5,061 bases of DNA from Nitrospira sp. (GTDB taxonomy: Bacteria; Nitrospirota; Nitrospiria; Nitrospirales; Nitrospiraceae): the NCBI GenBank assembly GCA_025360665.1, contig JANYBU010000066.1:1-5061 (forward strand), given 5' to 3'. Made by a program: the position numbers and the translations under genes. Shown here one piece after another: positions 1-5,032 of this stretch; within the stretch, counting starts at the first letter, position 1; the number at the start of each line of letters is the position of its first letter. The notes below the pieces were generated by a model that was given only the letters and a program-made list of their open reading frames with translations, had not been told where the DNA came from and searched no databases.

Positions 1-1
1 A

Positions 2-763
2 TCGGTCGACCTCAGCTCGTTAGTCTGGGCCCTCGTCCTCGGCTTTGGTGGTGCCTTTATCAGCTTGGCGTTTTCTAAACAAATGGCTCGGGCCATGTTG
101 GATTGCCGCCAGATCACCCAACCCCGGTCGCAAGCCGAACAGGTCATTTACGGCTCTGTCCAGGAGATTGCGCAACGGCTCCACATTACGATGCCTGAGG
201 TGTGGGTCTATGAATCTCCCGATCCCAACGCCTTCGCGACCGGCCCCAGCAAGAATAACTCCATGGTGGCCGTCTCGACTGGATTATTGAGCAATTTGCA
301 AGAACAGGAAGTGCGATCCGTCCTCGCCCACGAAATGGGACACGTCTACAACGGGGACATGTTCGCGACAACCGTGTTGGCGGGGCTGATGAACACTTTC
401 GTGTACTACATCGCAATGTGGGTGCGTCGGTTCTTCGCAGAACGCGATCAAGCAATGCTCGGTTTTGGATTGTCGATCGTGCTCCAGATCATCGTCAGTA
501 TCCTGGCCTCGGTCCTAATCAGCTGGTTTTCTCGGCAACGTGAATATGGCGCGGATGCCTTTTCAGCCAAGGTGTACGGCAAGGACTCGATGATTTCGGC
601 CCTTCGCGCGATCGATCGATGGGTCACCCGTTCGCAGGTCGAGTATTCCACACAGGATGCGCTCGCGACGATGAAGATCTCCGGTAATTCTTCAGGATTC
701 ATGCATATTTTTGCCACGCATCCGCCGATGGAAGCGCGCATTGAGGCCTTAGAGCGACTCTAA
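2..763 (+). CDS. htpX: HtpX-type membrane zinc metalloprotease (5' end outside window)
   Basis: Integral inner-membrane M48-family zinc endopeptidase; members cut misfolded or damaged membrane proteins with the active site facing the cytoplasm. The frame is open from base 2, and the first visible residues (LGFGGAFISLAFSKQMA) already match the second membrane helix and following loop of known HtpX proteins. The true start therefore lies upstream, and the in-frame TTG at 65 is not the start. About 30 N-terminal residues appear to be missing. In the 253 visible residues I see a membrane segment (about 3-21), an INAFATG-like region (PNAFATGPSKNNSMVAVSTG), the zinc motif HEMGH (110-114, bases 329-343), two membrane segments (about 122-141 and 153-176), and the third zinc ligand Glu181 in REYGAD. 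The closing HPPMEARIEAL motif is typical of the family. All catalytic residues are present. The stop is 13 bases before the peroxidase gene, which implies co-transcription. The family assignment is firm. Confidence 0.96.
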   Translation, partial: SVDLSSLVWALVLGFGGAFISLAFSKQMARAMLDCRQITQPRSQAEQVIYGSVQEIAQRLHITMPEVWVYESPDPNAFATGPSKNNSMVAVSTGLLSNLQEQEVRSVLAHEMGHVYNGDMFATTVLAGLMNTFVYYIAMWVRRFFAERDQAMLGFGLSIVLQIIVSILASVLISWFSRQREYGADAFSAKVYGKDSMISALRAIDRWVTRSQVEYSTQDALATMKISGNSSGFMHIFATHPPMEARIEALERL

Positions 764-776
764 CCTGAGGTGTCCG

Positions 777-1397
777 ATGGAAAGATTGCGGCACACATTG
801 GTGGGATTGTTCGCAGCAATTGGCTTGACCGCCGGTGGTGGATTGAGCGACCTACTTGAGCCGAGCCCCGCACAGGCGAAACAAGAAGGAACCATACTCA
901 TGGCAGCACAGACGCCCGCGGTCTACGACTTTACGCTGAACGATATCGACGGGAAGCCGGTCTCACTGAATCAGTTCCGCGGCAAGGTGCTGTTGCTGGT
1001 CAACACGGCCAGCTTCTGCGGCAATACGCCGCAATATACTGACCTTGAAAAGATGTATGAGCAATATCGGGGAAAAGGCTTTGAGATCCTGGCGTTCCCT
1101 GCGAACAACTTCGGGCAGCAAGAGCCAGGGACGAATACAGAGATCAAAACATTCTGCTACACCAAGTACAGCCTGTCGTTTCCGCTCTTCAGCAAGATCA
1201 GTGTGAAGGGCGACGATAAACATCCTCTCTACCGATATCTGACTGAACAGAGCCCGTTCCCCGGCGAGGTGGAGTGGAATTTCCAGAAGTATTTAGTCGA
1301 TCGGTCAGGAAATGTCGTCGCACGATACCATCACCGCGCGAAGCCGTTGGCGCCAGAGATCGTGCAGAATGTTGAACGAGTGCTCGCGGCCCGCTAA
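777..1397 (+). CDS. Exported cysteine-type glutathione peroxidase / thioredoxin peroxidase
   Basis: A 206-residue glutathione-peroxidase-fold protein that reduces hydrogen and organic hydroperoxides; bacterial Cys forms usually take electrons from thioredoxin-like donors. The peroxidatic residue is Cys81 (codon TGC 1017-1019, no selenocysteine) in NTASFCGNTPQY. Gln115 in FGQQEPG and Trp167-Asn168 in VEWNFQKYLVDRSG complete the catalytic tetrad. Cys127 (IKTFCYTKY), 46 residues after Cys81, sits where the resolving Cys of two-Cys enzymes lies. Residues 1-34 look like a Sec signal peptide (basic start, hydrophobic VGLFAAIGLTAGGG, cleavage after AQA), so the protein is inferred to be periplasmic. 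ATG 777 has GAGG at 767-770 with a 6-base gap. A second in-frame ATG at 900 (Met42), with its own AAGGA, would give a 165-residue cytoplasmic enzyme of typical family length. It follows htpX by 13 bases. Enzyme class is secure; location and donor are inferred. Confidence 0.93.
   Translation: MERLRHTLVGLFAAIGLTAGGGLSDLLEPSPAQAKQEGTILMAAQTPAVYDFTLNDIDGKPVSLNQFRGKVLLLVNTASFCGNTPQYTDLEKMYEQYRGKGFEILAFPANNFGQQEPGTNTEIKTFCYTKYSLSFPLFSKISVKGDDKHPLYRYLTEQSPFPGEVEWNFQKYLVDRSGNVVARYHHRAKPLAPEIVQNVERVLAAR
886..902 (+). promoter_or_regulatory. Internal ribosome binding site and alternative start within the peroxidase gene
   Basis: AAGGA at 886-890 lies 9 bases before an in-frame ATG (900-902). That ATG falls just after the predicted signal peptide, where the conserved peroxidase domain begins (AAQTPAVYDFTL). 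The layout would allow a leaderless cytoplasmic form as well as the exported one. It could also simply be the linker of the exported form. Which start is used cannot be settled from sequence alone. Confidence 0.4.
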
Positions 1398-1402
1398 AGC
1401 TC

Positions 1403-1687
1403 TCAGCCTTTTCGATAAAATGAAATATTCGCTCGATATTCCTGGATCGCGGCAGCCAGAGCCTGGCTGCCGCGAGGGATATTCGCATCCAGGGCCTCTT
1501 CAATTGCGGGATCGTCGATTTCCACATCATAGCGATCTTGCATGTTCGTTCGGACAGGCCCCTGCGTCACCTCCCGCGGCATGAAAATCTCTTTCCAGAC
1601 TTCCTTCTCGACCAGACACACATCTCTGAATCGCTCATAGAGCAGCGTCAGCTTCTCTTGATCCGTGACTTTGATACGATCTCCCAT
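1403..1687 (-). CDS. Conserved-looking small protein of unknown function, 94 residues
   Basis: I do not recognise this protein. It is small, highly charged and without signal peptide or membrane segment, so probably cytoplasmic. Residues 8-35 (TDQEKLTLLYERFRDVCLVEKEVWKEIF) should be helical and amphipathic. A PREVTQGPVRTN stretch, an acidic DVEIDDPAIEEALD segment and a second helical part (QALAAAIQEY) follow. There is one Cys (24) and one Trp (31). The ATG at 1685-1687 is preceded on its strand by AAGGA with a 5-base gap, a good ribosome binding site. The gene is convergent with the peroxidase gene, and the two stops are 5 bases apart. A perfect hairpin lies in codons 71-81. A weak promoter-like pair (CTGACG-N17-GATAGT, - strand) lies at the edge of the adjacent repeat element. 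It is judged real from residue composition, start signal and lack of a better ORF; function is open. Confidence 0.75.
   Translation of the reverse strand: MGDRIKVTDQEKLTLLYERFRDVCLVEKEVWKEIFMPREVTQGPVRTNMQDRYDVEIDDPAIEEALDANIPRGSQALAAAIQEYRANISFYRKG
1447..1475. repeat. Perfect 13-bp inverted repeat with 3-base loop, inside the 94-residue gene
   Basis: The arms 1447-1459 (TCGCGGCAGCCAG) and 1463-1475 (CTGGCTGCCGCGA) are exact reverse complements around AGC. They give a very stable GC-rich hairpin on either strand. It begins 50 bases after the peroxidase stop, so it could end or protect the htpX-peroxidase transcript from convergent transcription. In the small gene it encodes the RGSQALAAAI region. 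No T-run follows on either strand, so it does not fit a standard intrinsic terminator. Regulatory role is inference; the palindrome is directly visible. Confidence 0.8.
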
Positions 1688-1716
1688 CTTGTTCCTTTTC
1701 TCTGTTTAATGACTAT

Positions 1717-1841
1717 CAGGATGCTGAAAAAGGTCGTCAGCAGCGTTCTCGCATCGCTCAGAGGCTCAACGTACCCCAGAGGGTACGCCTTCGGCTCTTC
1801 ACTCGCTGCGGCCTTGCTGGACAGCCTTTTTGAGCATCCTG
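1717..1841. repeat. MITE/REP-like palindromic intergenic element, about 125 bp
   Basis: The ends are inverted repeats. Bases 1717-1738 begin CAGGATGCTGAAAAAGG and match the reverse complement of 1820-1841 (CAGGATGCTCAAAAAGG at its start) at 19 of 22 positions. In the centre, CGTACCC (1770-1776) and GGGTACG (1781-1787) form a perfect 7-bp stem around CAGA. The whole element could fold as a long cruciform or hairpin. It encodes no protein of its own and has no visible target-site duplication. It lies between the 3' end of one - strand gene and the 5' end of the next, so it may also act in transcript termination or stability. From memory, elements starting CAGGATGCTnAAAAAG recur in Nitrospira genomes; I could not verify this here. 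A T-rich flank (CTTTTTGAG) follows the right stem. Confidence 0.75.
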
Positions 1842-1930
1842 CATGCTGCGCTCCTGTTGTCCCAAACGTGCCTGCCTGTGCCTGTCCGCACGCAAACAGG
1901 CGGACCAGTGAAGTTCTGGCGTGCCCACAT

Positions 1931-1951
1931 AGTTTTTCCGCAGCCTGCTAG
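1931..1951 (-). repeat. Third, diverged copy of the element end motif, overlapping a stop codon
   Basis: Read on the - strand this is CTAGCAGGCTGCGGAAAAAC followed by T. It matches the left end of the palindromic element (CTATCAGGATGCTGAAAAAG from 1713) at 16 of 21 positions. The repeat unit may therefore extend over 1713-1951 (239 bp), or two related elements may be joined. Its TAG (1948-1950) is the stop codon of the exported-protein gene. The stretch 1842-1930 between the two copies holds no gene; a small inverted repeat (GTCCGC 1884-1889 with GCGGAC 1900-1905) is its only visible structure. Confidence 0.55.
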
Positions 1952-2583
1952 TGTGGGCTCATGCCGGCAGGAGCAGCCCCCTCGACAATAGTAAACCGCA
2001 TGGTACCCACTTGATTGCCCGCATGAAAAGACTGTTGTCCAAGCGGCGTAATGAACAGTTTCACCAGATACGTCCCGATGGCCCAGGCGTCTTCTGGCTT
2101 CTTGAGTTCCAGAAATCCATAGCGTTCATGCCCCGGCACTTCCAAGGTGTCTTTACCGAGCGGCACGGATGAGCGCGCGCCCTTCTCCCCCTCCAGAAAC
2201 CATTGAGCGCTGAATTGGGTAGGATCTTCCAGCGGGGCTGACTCGAACACAATATAGATCGCGGGAATATCTTGAGGAAACACCGATCCCGGCTCAATGG
2301 GCTTCAACCGCGGATCTTGCGTGTACCAGCCTTTTCGTCCGAACGTATCCCACTCGACCTCATACCCTTTGGCCATCTTGATCCAGGTAAAAAGGGATTG
2401 CGGGATGCCCTTCTTCTGTTCGTCGAACGACGGGCTTTGCGTGGGGTCGGCCTCGGTCGTCGCTTGCTCCTTCGGCGCGAACAGATCCCGCGCCTCGACT
2501 CCCTGCCAGACACACACGACAACACTCAGGCCAGCGAGGATGCTTACCAGAACCTGCGTCCATTTCCTTCTGGTCTCTCTCAT
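1948..2583 (-). CDS. Exported protein of unknown function, about 211 residues
   Basis: The first 31 residues from ATG 2581-2583 form a clear signal peptide: basic n-region (RETRRK), hydrophobic core (VLVSILAGLSVVVCVW) and a likely cut after VEA. No lipobox is present, because Cys24 is preceded by VVV. The mature part begins with a polar linker (about 32-65). It continues as a soluble domain rich in alternating hydrophobic strands: GYEVEWDTFGRKGWYTQDPRLKP, then IYIVFESAPL, AQWFLEGE and TYLVKLFITPLGQQ. This suggests a beta-sandwich. It faintly resembles domains such as DUF2914, but I would not assign it. The frame is open up to TTG 2640, but that lies upstream of the predicted transcription start (promoter 2620-2648), so ATG 2583 is preferred; its ribosome site is weak. 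A GTG at 2592 is the alternative. The stop codon is donated by a repeat end motif. It is divergent from the MFS gene. Probably periplasmic. Confidence 0.8.
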   Translation of the reverse strand: MRETRRKWTQVLVSILAGLSVVVCVWQGVEARDLFAPKEQATTEADPTQSPSFDEQKKGIPQSLFTWIKMAKGYEVEWDTFGRKGWYTQDPRLKPIEPGSVFPQDIPAIYIVFESAPLEDPTQFSAQWFLEGEKGARSSVPLGKDTLEVPGHERYGFLELKKPEDAWAIGTYLVKLFITPLGQQSFHAGNQVGTMRFTIVEGAAPAGMSPH

Positions 2584-2619
2584 TGGAGCCACTATTACCC
2601 GCTGTTCACTCGTGCCGTT

Positions 2620-2648
2620 ATGGTATCGAGAGATCAGCAAGGGGTCAA
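2620..2648 (-). promoter_or_regulatory. Sigma70-type promoter for the exported-protein gene
   Basis: On the - strand, TTGACC (2648-2643) and TACCAT (2625-2620) are separated by exactly 17 bases. The expected transcription start is near 2613, about 30 bases before ATG 2583. This supports that start over the upstream TTG. Bases were matched by eye; no experimental support. Confidence 0.55.
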
Positions 2649-2699
2649 TAACCGACTGACCGAGCTGCCATCTATTTACACTGCGAACACCACCGTCTG

Positions 2700-2708
2700 T
2701 GCTACGCT
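2700..2708 (+). promoter_or_regulatory. Extended -10 promoter candidate for the MFS gene
   Basis: TGCTACGCT fits the extended -10 pattern TGn-TAnnnT. It would start transcription near 2715, leaving a leader of about 25 bases that contains the ribosome site. No good -35 lies 16-18 bases upstream (TTTACA at 2675-2680 is 22 bases away). A very similar string, TGCTATACT, occurs at 5024-5032. Confidence 0.4.
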
Positions 2709-2726
2709 CGATCAGAGTTCCCTCTC

Positions 2727-2742
2727 AGGAGAGGATCATGTG
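2727..2742 (+). promoter_or_regulatory. Ribosome binding site fixing the GTG start of the MFS gene
   Basis: AGGAGAGG (2727-2734) lies 5 bases before GTG 2740-2742. This defines the start although the frame is open for another 468 bases upstream. The same bases also contain an out-of-frame ATG at 2738 that stops after three codons (ATG TGC ATC TGA). Confidence 0.7.
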
Positions 2743-4143
2743 CATCTGATACCGTCAGAACGTATACAAGAGACCGCACCAAGCAGCTCCCAGCCACAGA
2801 GTGCCGGCGAGCGAGGCCTTCGCTATGGCCTACGAGATGGCGCCTGCCAGGCCGTCACGCAAGGGAGCGGGGAACAATACCTCTCCGCATTCGCTCTGCT
2901 CCTGCATGCAAGCCCGTTCCAATTGAGTGTGCTGTCAGCATTGCCCCAACTCATCGGGACAGGGGCCCAACTCGTCTCCGTCAAGTTATTACAGTGGTTC
3001 CCGAATCGCAAAACCCTCATCTCTGTCGGCACCTACGGGCAAGGCTTCGCATGGATTCCCATCGTGCTCCTGCCGCTGTTGCTTCCGCAGTGGGGACCCT
3101 GGCTCGTCGTGGGCGGCGCCGCCGCCTATTTTGCTTGCGCCCAATTCACCACGCCGGCTTGGAATAGCTTGATTGCCGACTGGCTCGACCAGCATGAGCG
3201 GGGCGTCTATTTCGCACGCCGATCCCAAATCATCGCCAGCCTCAGCTTCTTTGCGCTCTGCGGAGCCGGATGGGTCCTGAGCCTCTGGCAACATTCCACC
3301 GCAGCCTGGTGGGGATTCGTACTGATTTTCTCCGTCGCTGGAAGTGCCCGCATCCTCTCAATCTTGGCCTTGTCCCCGGTTCAAGATGTACATCCCACCG
3401 CCCATCGGGAGGCTCAGCAAGGATTTCGCAGCTTCTTCCGTCAGAGCGCGACGAAGGACTTCCGTCGCTTCCTGCTTTTCTCAGGCCTGATGCATGCGTC
3501 CGTGTTGATCGCTGGTCCATTTTTCGTCCTGTACATCCTTCAGGATATCCATCTGTCATACTTCGGCTACGGGGGATGGCTGGCCGCTGGCCTCCTCGGT
3601 CAACTCCTCACCTTGCAGACCTGGGGCCAATTCGGGGACCGCTTCGGAAACAAAGCCTTGTTGTCCATCACCGGCTTCACGGTGCCATTCTTGCCGATGC
3701 TGTACCTCGTGAGTACGAATCTTGGTTTTCTCCTGGCGGTCAATTTTTTGGGCGGCGTTATTTGGGCCGGCTTGGCATTGGGACTGCAGAACTATGTGTT
3801 CGATTCGGTCAGGCCGGAGCACCGCGCAAAGGCCATCGCGTTGTACAGCACGGTCAACGCAGTAGGATGGTCGGTGGGAGCCTTGCTTGGGAGCTGGTTG
3901 GTGGATCGCCTTCCCTCACGCATCGAGTGGGCAGGCGTCATCCTGCAGCCAGCATCGAATTTGCCATTTGTCTTCTTTCTCTCGGGCGTCTTGCGGCTGC
4001 TGGTCTCTTCCAGCCTTCTTGGCACCTTCCATGAAGCGCGCCAAGTGGAGCGAGTACCTCGACAACAACTCCTCTGGGAATTGCCGCTCGTGAAACCCGT
4101 TGCCCAGTTTGTGGTCTGGACCCTGCCCAAATCGAATCGGTAG
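2740..4143 (+). CDS. Major facilitator superfamily transporter, substrate unknown
   Basis: A 467-residue inner-membrane carrier of the MFS class (secondary transport driven by ion gradients), near the usual 400-500 residues. A polar cytoplasmic N-terminus of about 28 residues precedes GLRDGACQAVTQGSGEQYLSAF, the first helix. About twelve hydrophobic segments follow, for example IPIVLLPLLLPQWGPWLVV and LLFSGLMHASVLIAGPFFVL. The loop DQHERGVYFARRSQI (about 150-163) matches the RGxYFxxR feature common after helix 4 in one broad MFS group. The mid-protein signature GQFGDRFGNK (296-305) is the GxxxDRxGxK motif of the loop that follows helix 8. GTG 2740 is chosen for its strong ribosome site. The open frame back to 2272 is antisense to the exported-protein gene and is not used. 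No neighbour hints at the substrate. Family sure, specificity unknown. Confidence 0.92.
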   Translation: MHLIPSERIQETAPSSSQPQSAGERGLRYGLRDGACQAVTQGSGEQYLSAFALLLHASPFQLSVLSALPQLIGTGAQLVSVKLLQWFPNRKTLISVGTYGQGFAWIPIVLLPLLLPQWGPWLVVGGAAAYFACAQFTTPAWNSLIADWLDQHERGVYFARRSQIIASLSFFALCGAGWVLSLWQHSTAAWWGFVLIFSVAGSARILSILALSPVQDVHPTAHREAQQGFRSFFRQSATKDFRRFLLFSGLMHASVLIAGPFFVLYILQDIHLSYFGYGGWLAAGLLGQLLTLQTWGQFGDRFGNKALLSITGFTVPFLPMLYLVSTNLGFLLAVNFLGGVIWAGLALGLQNYVFDSVRPEHRAKAIALYSTVNAVGWSVGALLGSWLVDRLPSRIEWAGVILQPASNLPFVFFLSGVLRLLVSSSLLGTFHEARQVERVPRQQLLWELPLVKPVAQFVVWTLPKSNR

Positions 4144-4169
4144 GGTGCCGGACCTACTAACGTGGCACC
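4144..4169. terminator. Weak stem-loop between convergent MFS and lipoprotein genes
   Basis: GGTGCC (4144-4149) can pair with GGCACC (4164-4169) across a 14-base loop, directly after the MFS stop codon and over the lipoprotein stop. There is no T-run on either strand and the loop is long. A bidirectional terminator role is only suggested by position. Confidence 0.25.
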
Positions 4170-4378
4170 GGCGGCTGGGCGACTCGCTCTTGTTCCTCTT
4201 GCTTGAGCTTGTCGAACGCCCGATCTGCATGGCCACGCACCTGGTCTGCGGTCGGCGGTGGAGAGCCCTTCGGTGCATCGCTGGCGCAGGCCCCGACGAC
4301 CGAGAACATCACCAGGCTCACCAGGCTCACAACCGTGGTCCGCTGCCACCTCTTACCCATTGCATGATAGATCGACAT
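4157..4378 (-). CDS. Very small putative outer-membrane lipoprotein, 73 residues
   Basis: The N-terminus has a basic region (GKRWQR) and hydrophobic core (TTVVSLVSLVMFSV), followed by a lipobox VGAC with the modified Cys at residue 31. Positions +2 and +3 after the Cys are Ala and Ser, so there is no Asp inner-membrane retention signal and the outer membrane is likely. The mature part is only 43 residues: a Pro/Ser linker (SDAPKGSPPPT), a charged helix (ADQVRGHADRAFDKLKQEEQER) and a proline-rich end (AQPPVPR). The start at ATG 4376-4378 has a strong GGAGG (4385-4389) with a 6-base gap; Met7 is an alternative. A possible -10 (TAAAAT, - strand 4437-4432) lies upstream without a good -35. It is convergent with the MFS gene, 13 bases apart. 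I recognise no family; lipoprotein status is well supported. Confidence 0.75.
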   Translation of the reverse strand: MSIYHAMGKRWQRTTVVSLVSLVMFSVVGACASDAPKGSPPPTADQVRGHADRAFDKLKQEEQERVAQPPVPR

Positions 4379-4501
4379 ACAGTCCCTCCCGTATTAAGAC
4401 CCATTGCCTCAGACGCTCACCACTGCACCTAATTTTACGCCCCCTCGTCACCAGAACACTACCGCTCCCGCTGCATCCTCGTTCGGTAGAGCGATACGTC
4501 A

Positions 4502-4530
4502 TTGACTGAGTCCTGACGACGCGGTATTGT
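4502..4530 (+). promoter_or_regulatory. Sigma70-type promoter for yqeY
   Basis: TTGACT (4502-4507) and TATTGT (4525-4530) are separated by exactly 17 bases. Together they match the consensus hexamers at nine of twelve positions. The predicted start near 4537 gives a leader of about 27 bases before ATG 4564. This indicates that yqeY is transcribed from its own promoter. Confidence 0.6.
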
Positions 4531-4563
4531 CTCCAGCACATCATCTGAACTCCCTGAGGCTCC

Positions 4564-5010
4564 ATGTCGCTACACGAACGTCTGACAGAAGATCTCAAGT
4601 TAGCCATGAAGGCCCGCGACCAATTGCGGATGGACGTGATTCGCATGATCAAGGCCGCCGTGATGAACAAGGAACTGGAGATCAAGAAGGATCTCGACGA
4701 CGCCGAAATGAGCCGCGTGATGACGACCATGATCAAGCAACGCCGGGAATCGGTCGAGCTTTTTGAGAAAGGTAACCGCGCAGAACTCGCCGCAAAAGAA
4801 CGACAGGAAATTACCATTCTCGAATCCTATCTCCCTCAAGCCCTCTCTCCCGAACAGCTCTCCACCGTCGTGGACGCGGCCATTCAAGAAACCGGCGCTC
4901 GGTCGCTGAAAGAGATGGGCGCGGTGATGAAAGCCGTGATGGTCCATGTGGCCGGCCAACCAGTAGACGGCAAACAGATCAGCGACCTCGTCAGGGCCAA
5001 GCTCCAGTAG
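4564..5010 (+). CDS. yqeY: GatB/YqeY domain protein
   Basis: A 148-residue cytoplasmic protein, the normal length of the YqeY family. The family is related to the C-terminal tRNA-binding tail of GatB, a subunit of the tRNA-dependent amidotransferase. Its exact role is not established; a link to tRNA or amidation is assumed from homology. The N-terminal helical domain (about 1-90) opens with SLHERLTEDLKLAMKARDQLRMDVIRMI and contains the family's QRRESVELFEKGNRAELAAKE region. The hallmark ESYLPQALSPEQL spans about 87-99. The C-terminal three-helix part holds MGAVMKAVM (118-126) and closes with DGKQISDLVRAKL. GAGG at 4555-4558 with a 5-base gap supports the ATG start. In many bacteria yqeY follows rpsU and precedes dnaG; here the upstream neighbour is a divergent lipoprotein gene. 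Confidence 0.95.
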   Translation: MSLHERLTEDLKLAMKARDQLRMDVIRMIKAAVMNKELEIKKDLDDAEMSRVMTTMIKQRRESVELFEKGNRAELAAKERQEITILESYLPQALSPEQLSTVVDAAIQETGARSLKEMGAVMKAVMVHVAGQPVDGKQISDLVRAKLQ

Positions 5011-5023
5011 CCCGATCGGCACC

Positions 5024-5032
5024 TGCTATACT
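5024..5032 (+). promoter_or_regulatory. Extended -10 promoter candidate for a gene beyond the window
   Basis: TGCTATACT is a strong extended -10 (TGn plus TATACT, five of six matches to TATAAT). No -35 is evident. Transcription would begin near 5039, at the right window edge. An ATG at 5041 follows too closely to have a usual leader, so the gene served probably starts further downstream. A short inverted repeat, GCACA-CCA-TGTGC (5048-5060), follows. Confidence 0.45.

Noticed and set aside
65..763. TTG 65 as the start of htpX
   Set aside because: The reading frame and HtpX homology continue to the window edge, and the family needs an additional N-terminal helix.
1538..1951. 137-residue + strand frame through the palindromic element
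   Set aside because: It is antisense to the 94-residue gene and then translates the repeat. Open frames through palindromic repeats are expected and do not indicate a protein.
2584..2640. TTG 2640 as the start of the exported protein
   Set aside because: It lies upstream of the predicted transcription start, has no ribosome site, and would place 19 polar residues before the signal peptide.
2272..2739. Upstream extension of the MFS frame to ATG-like start 2272 (would give 623 residues)
   Set aside because: It runs antisense through the exported-protein gene, lacks MFS-like sequence, and a strong ribosome site with GTG 2740 gives a normal-length carrier.
3270..4034. 254-residue + strand frame inside the MFS gene
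   Set aside because: The composition is rich in Arg, Ser, Pro and Gly without domain features. It lies wholly in an alternative frame of a clear membrane protein, so it is a shadow.
3792..4349. 185-residue - strand frame across the MFS 3' end and the lipoprotein gene
   Set aside because: It overlaps two better-supported genes, is low in hydrophobic structure, and shows no start signal.
4459..4489. CTACCG/CGGTAG inverted repeat upstream of yqeY as an operator or riboswitch
   Set aside because: The arms are only 6 bases with a 19-base loop; such pairs are common by chance and no known riboswitch features are present.
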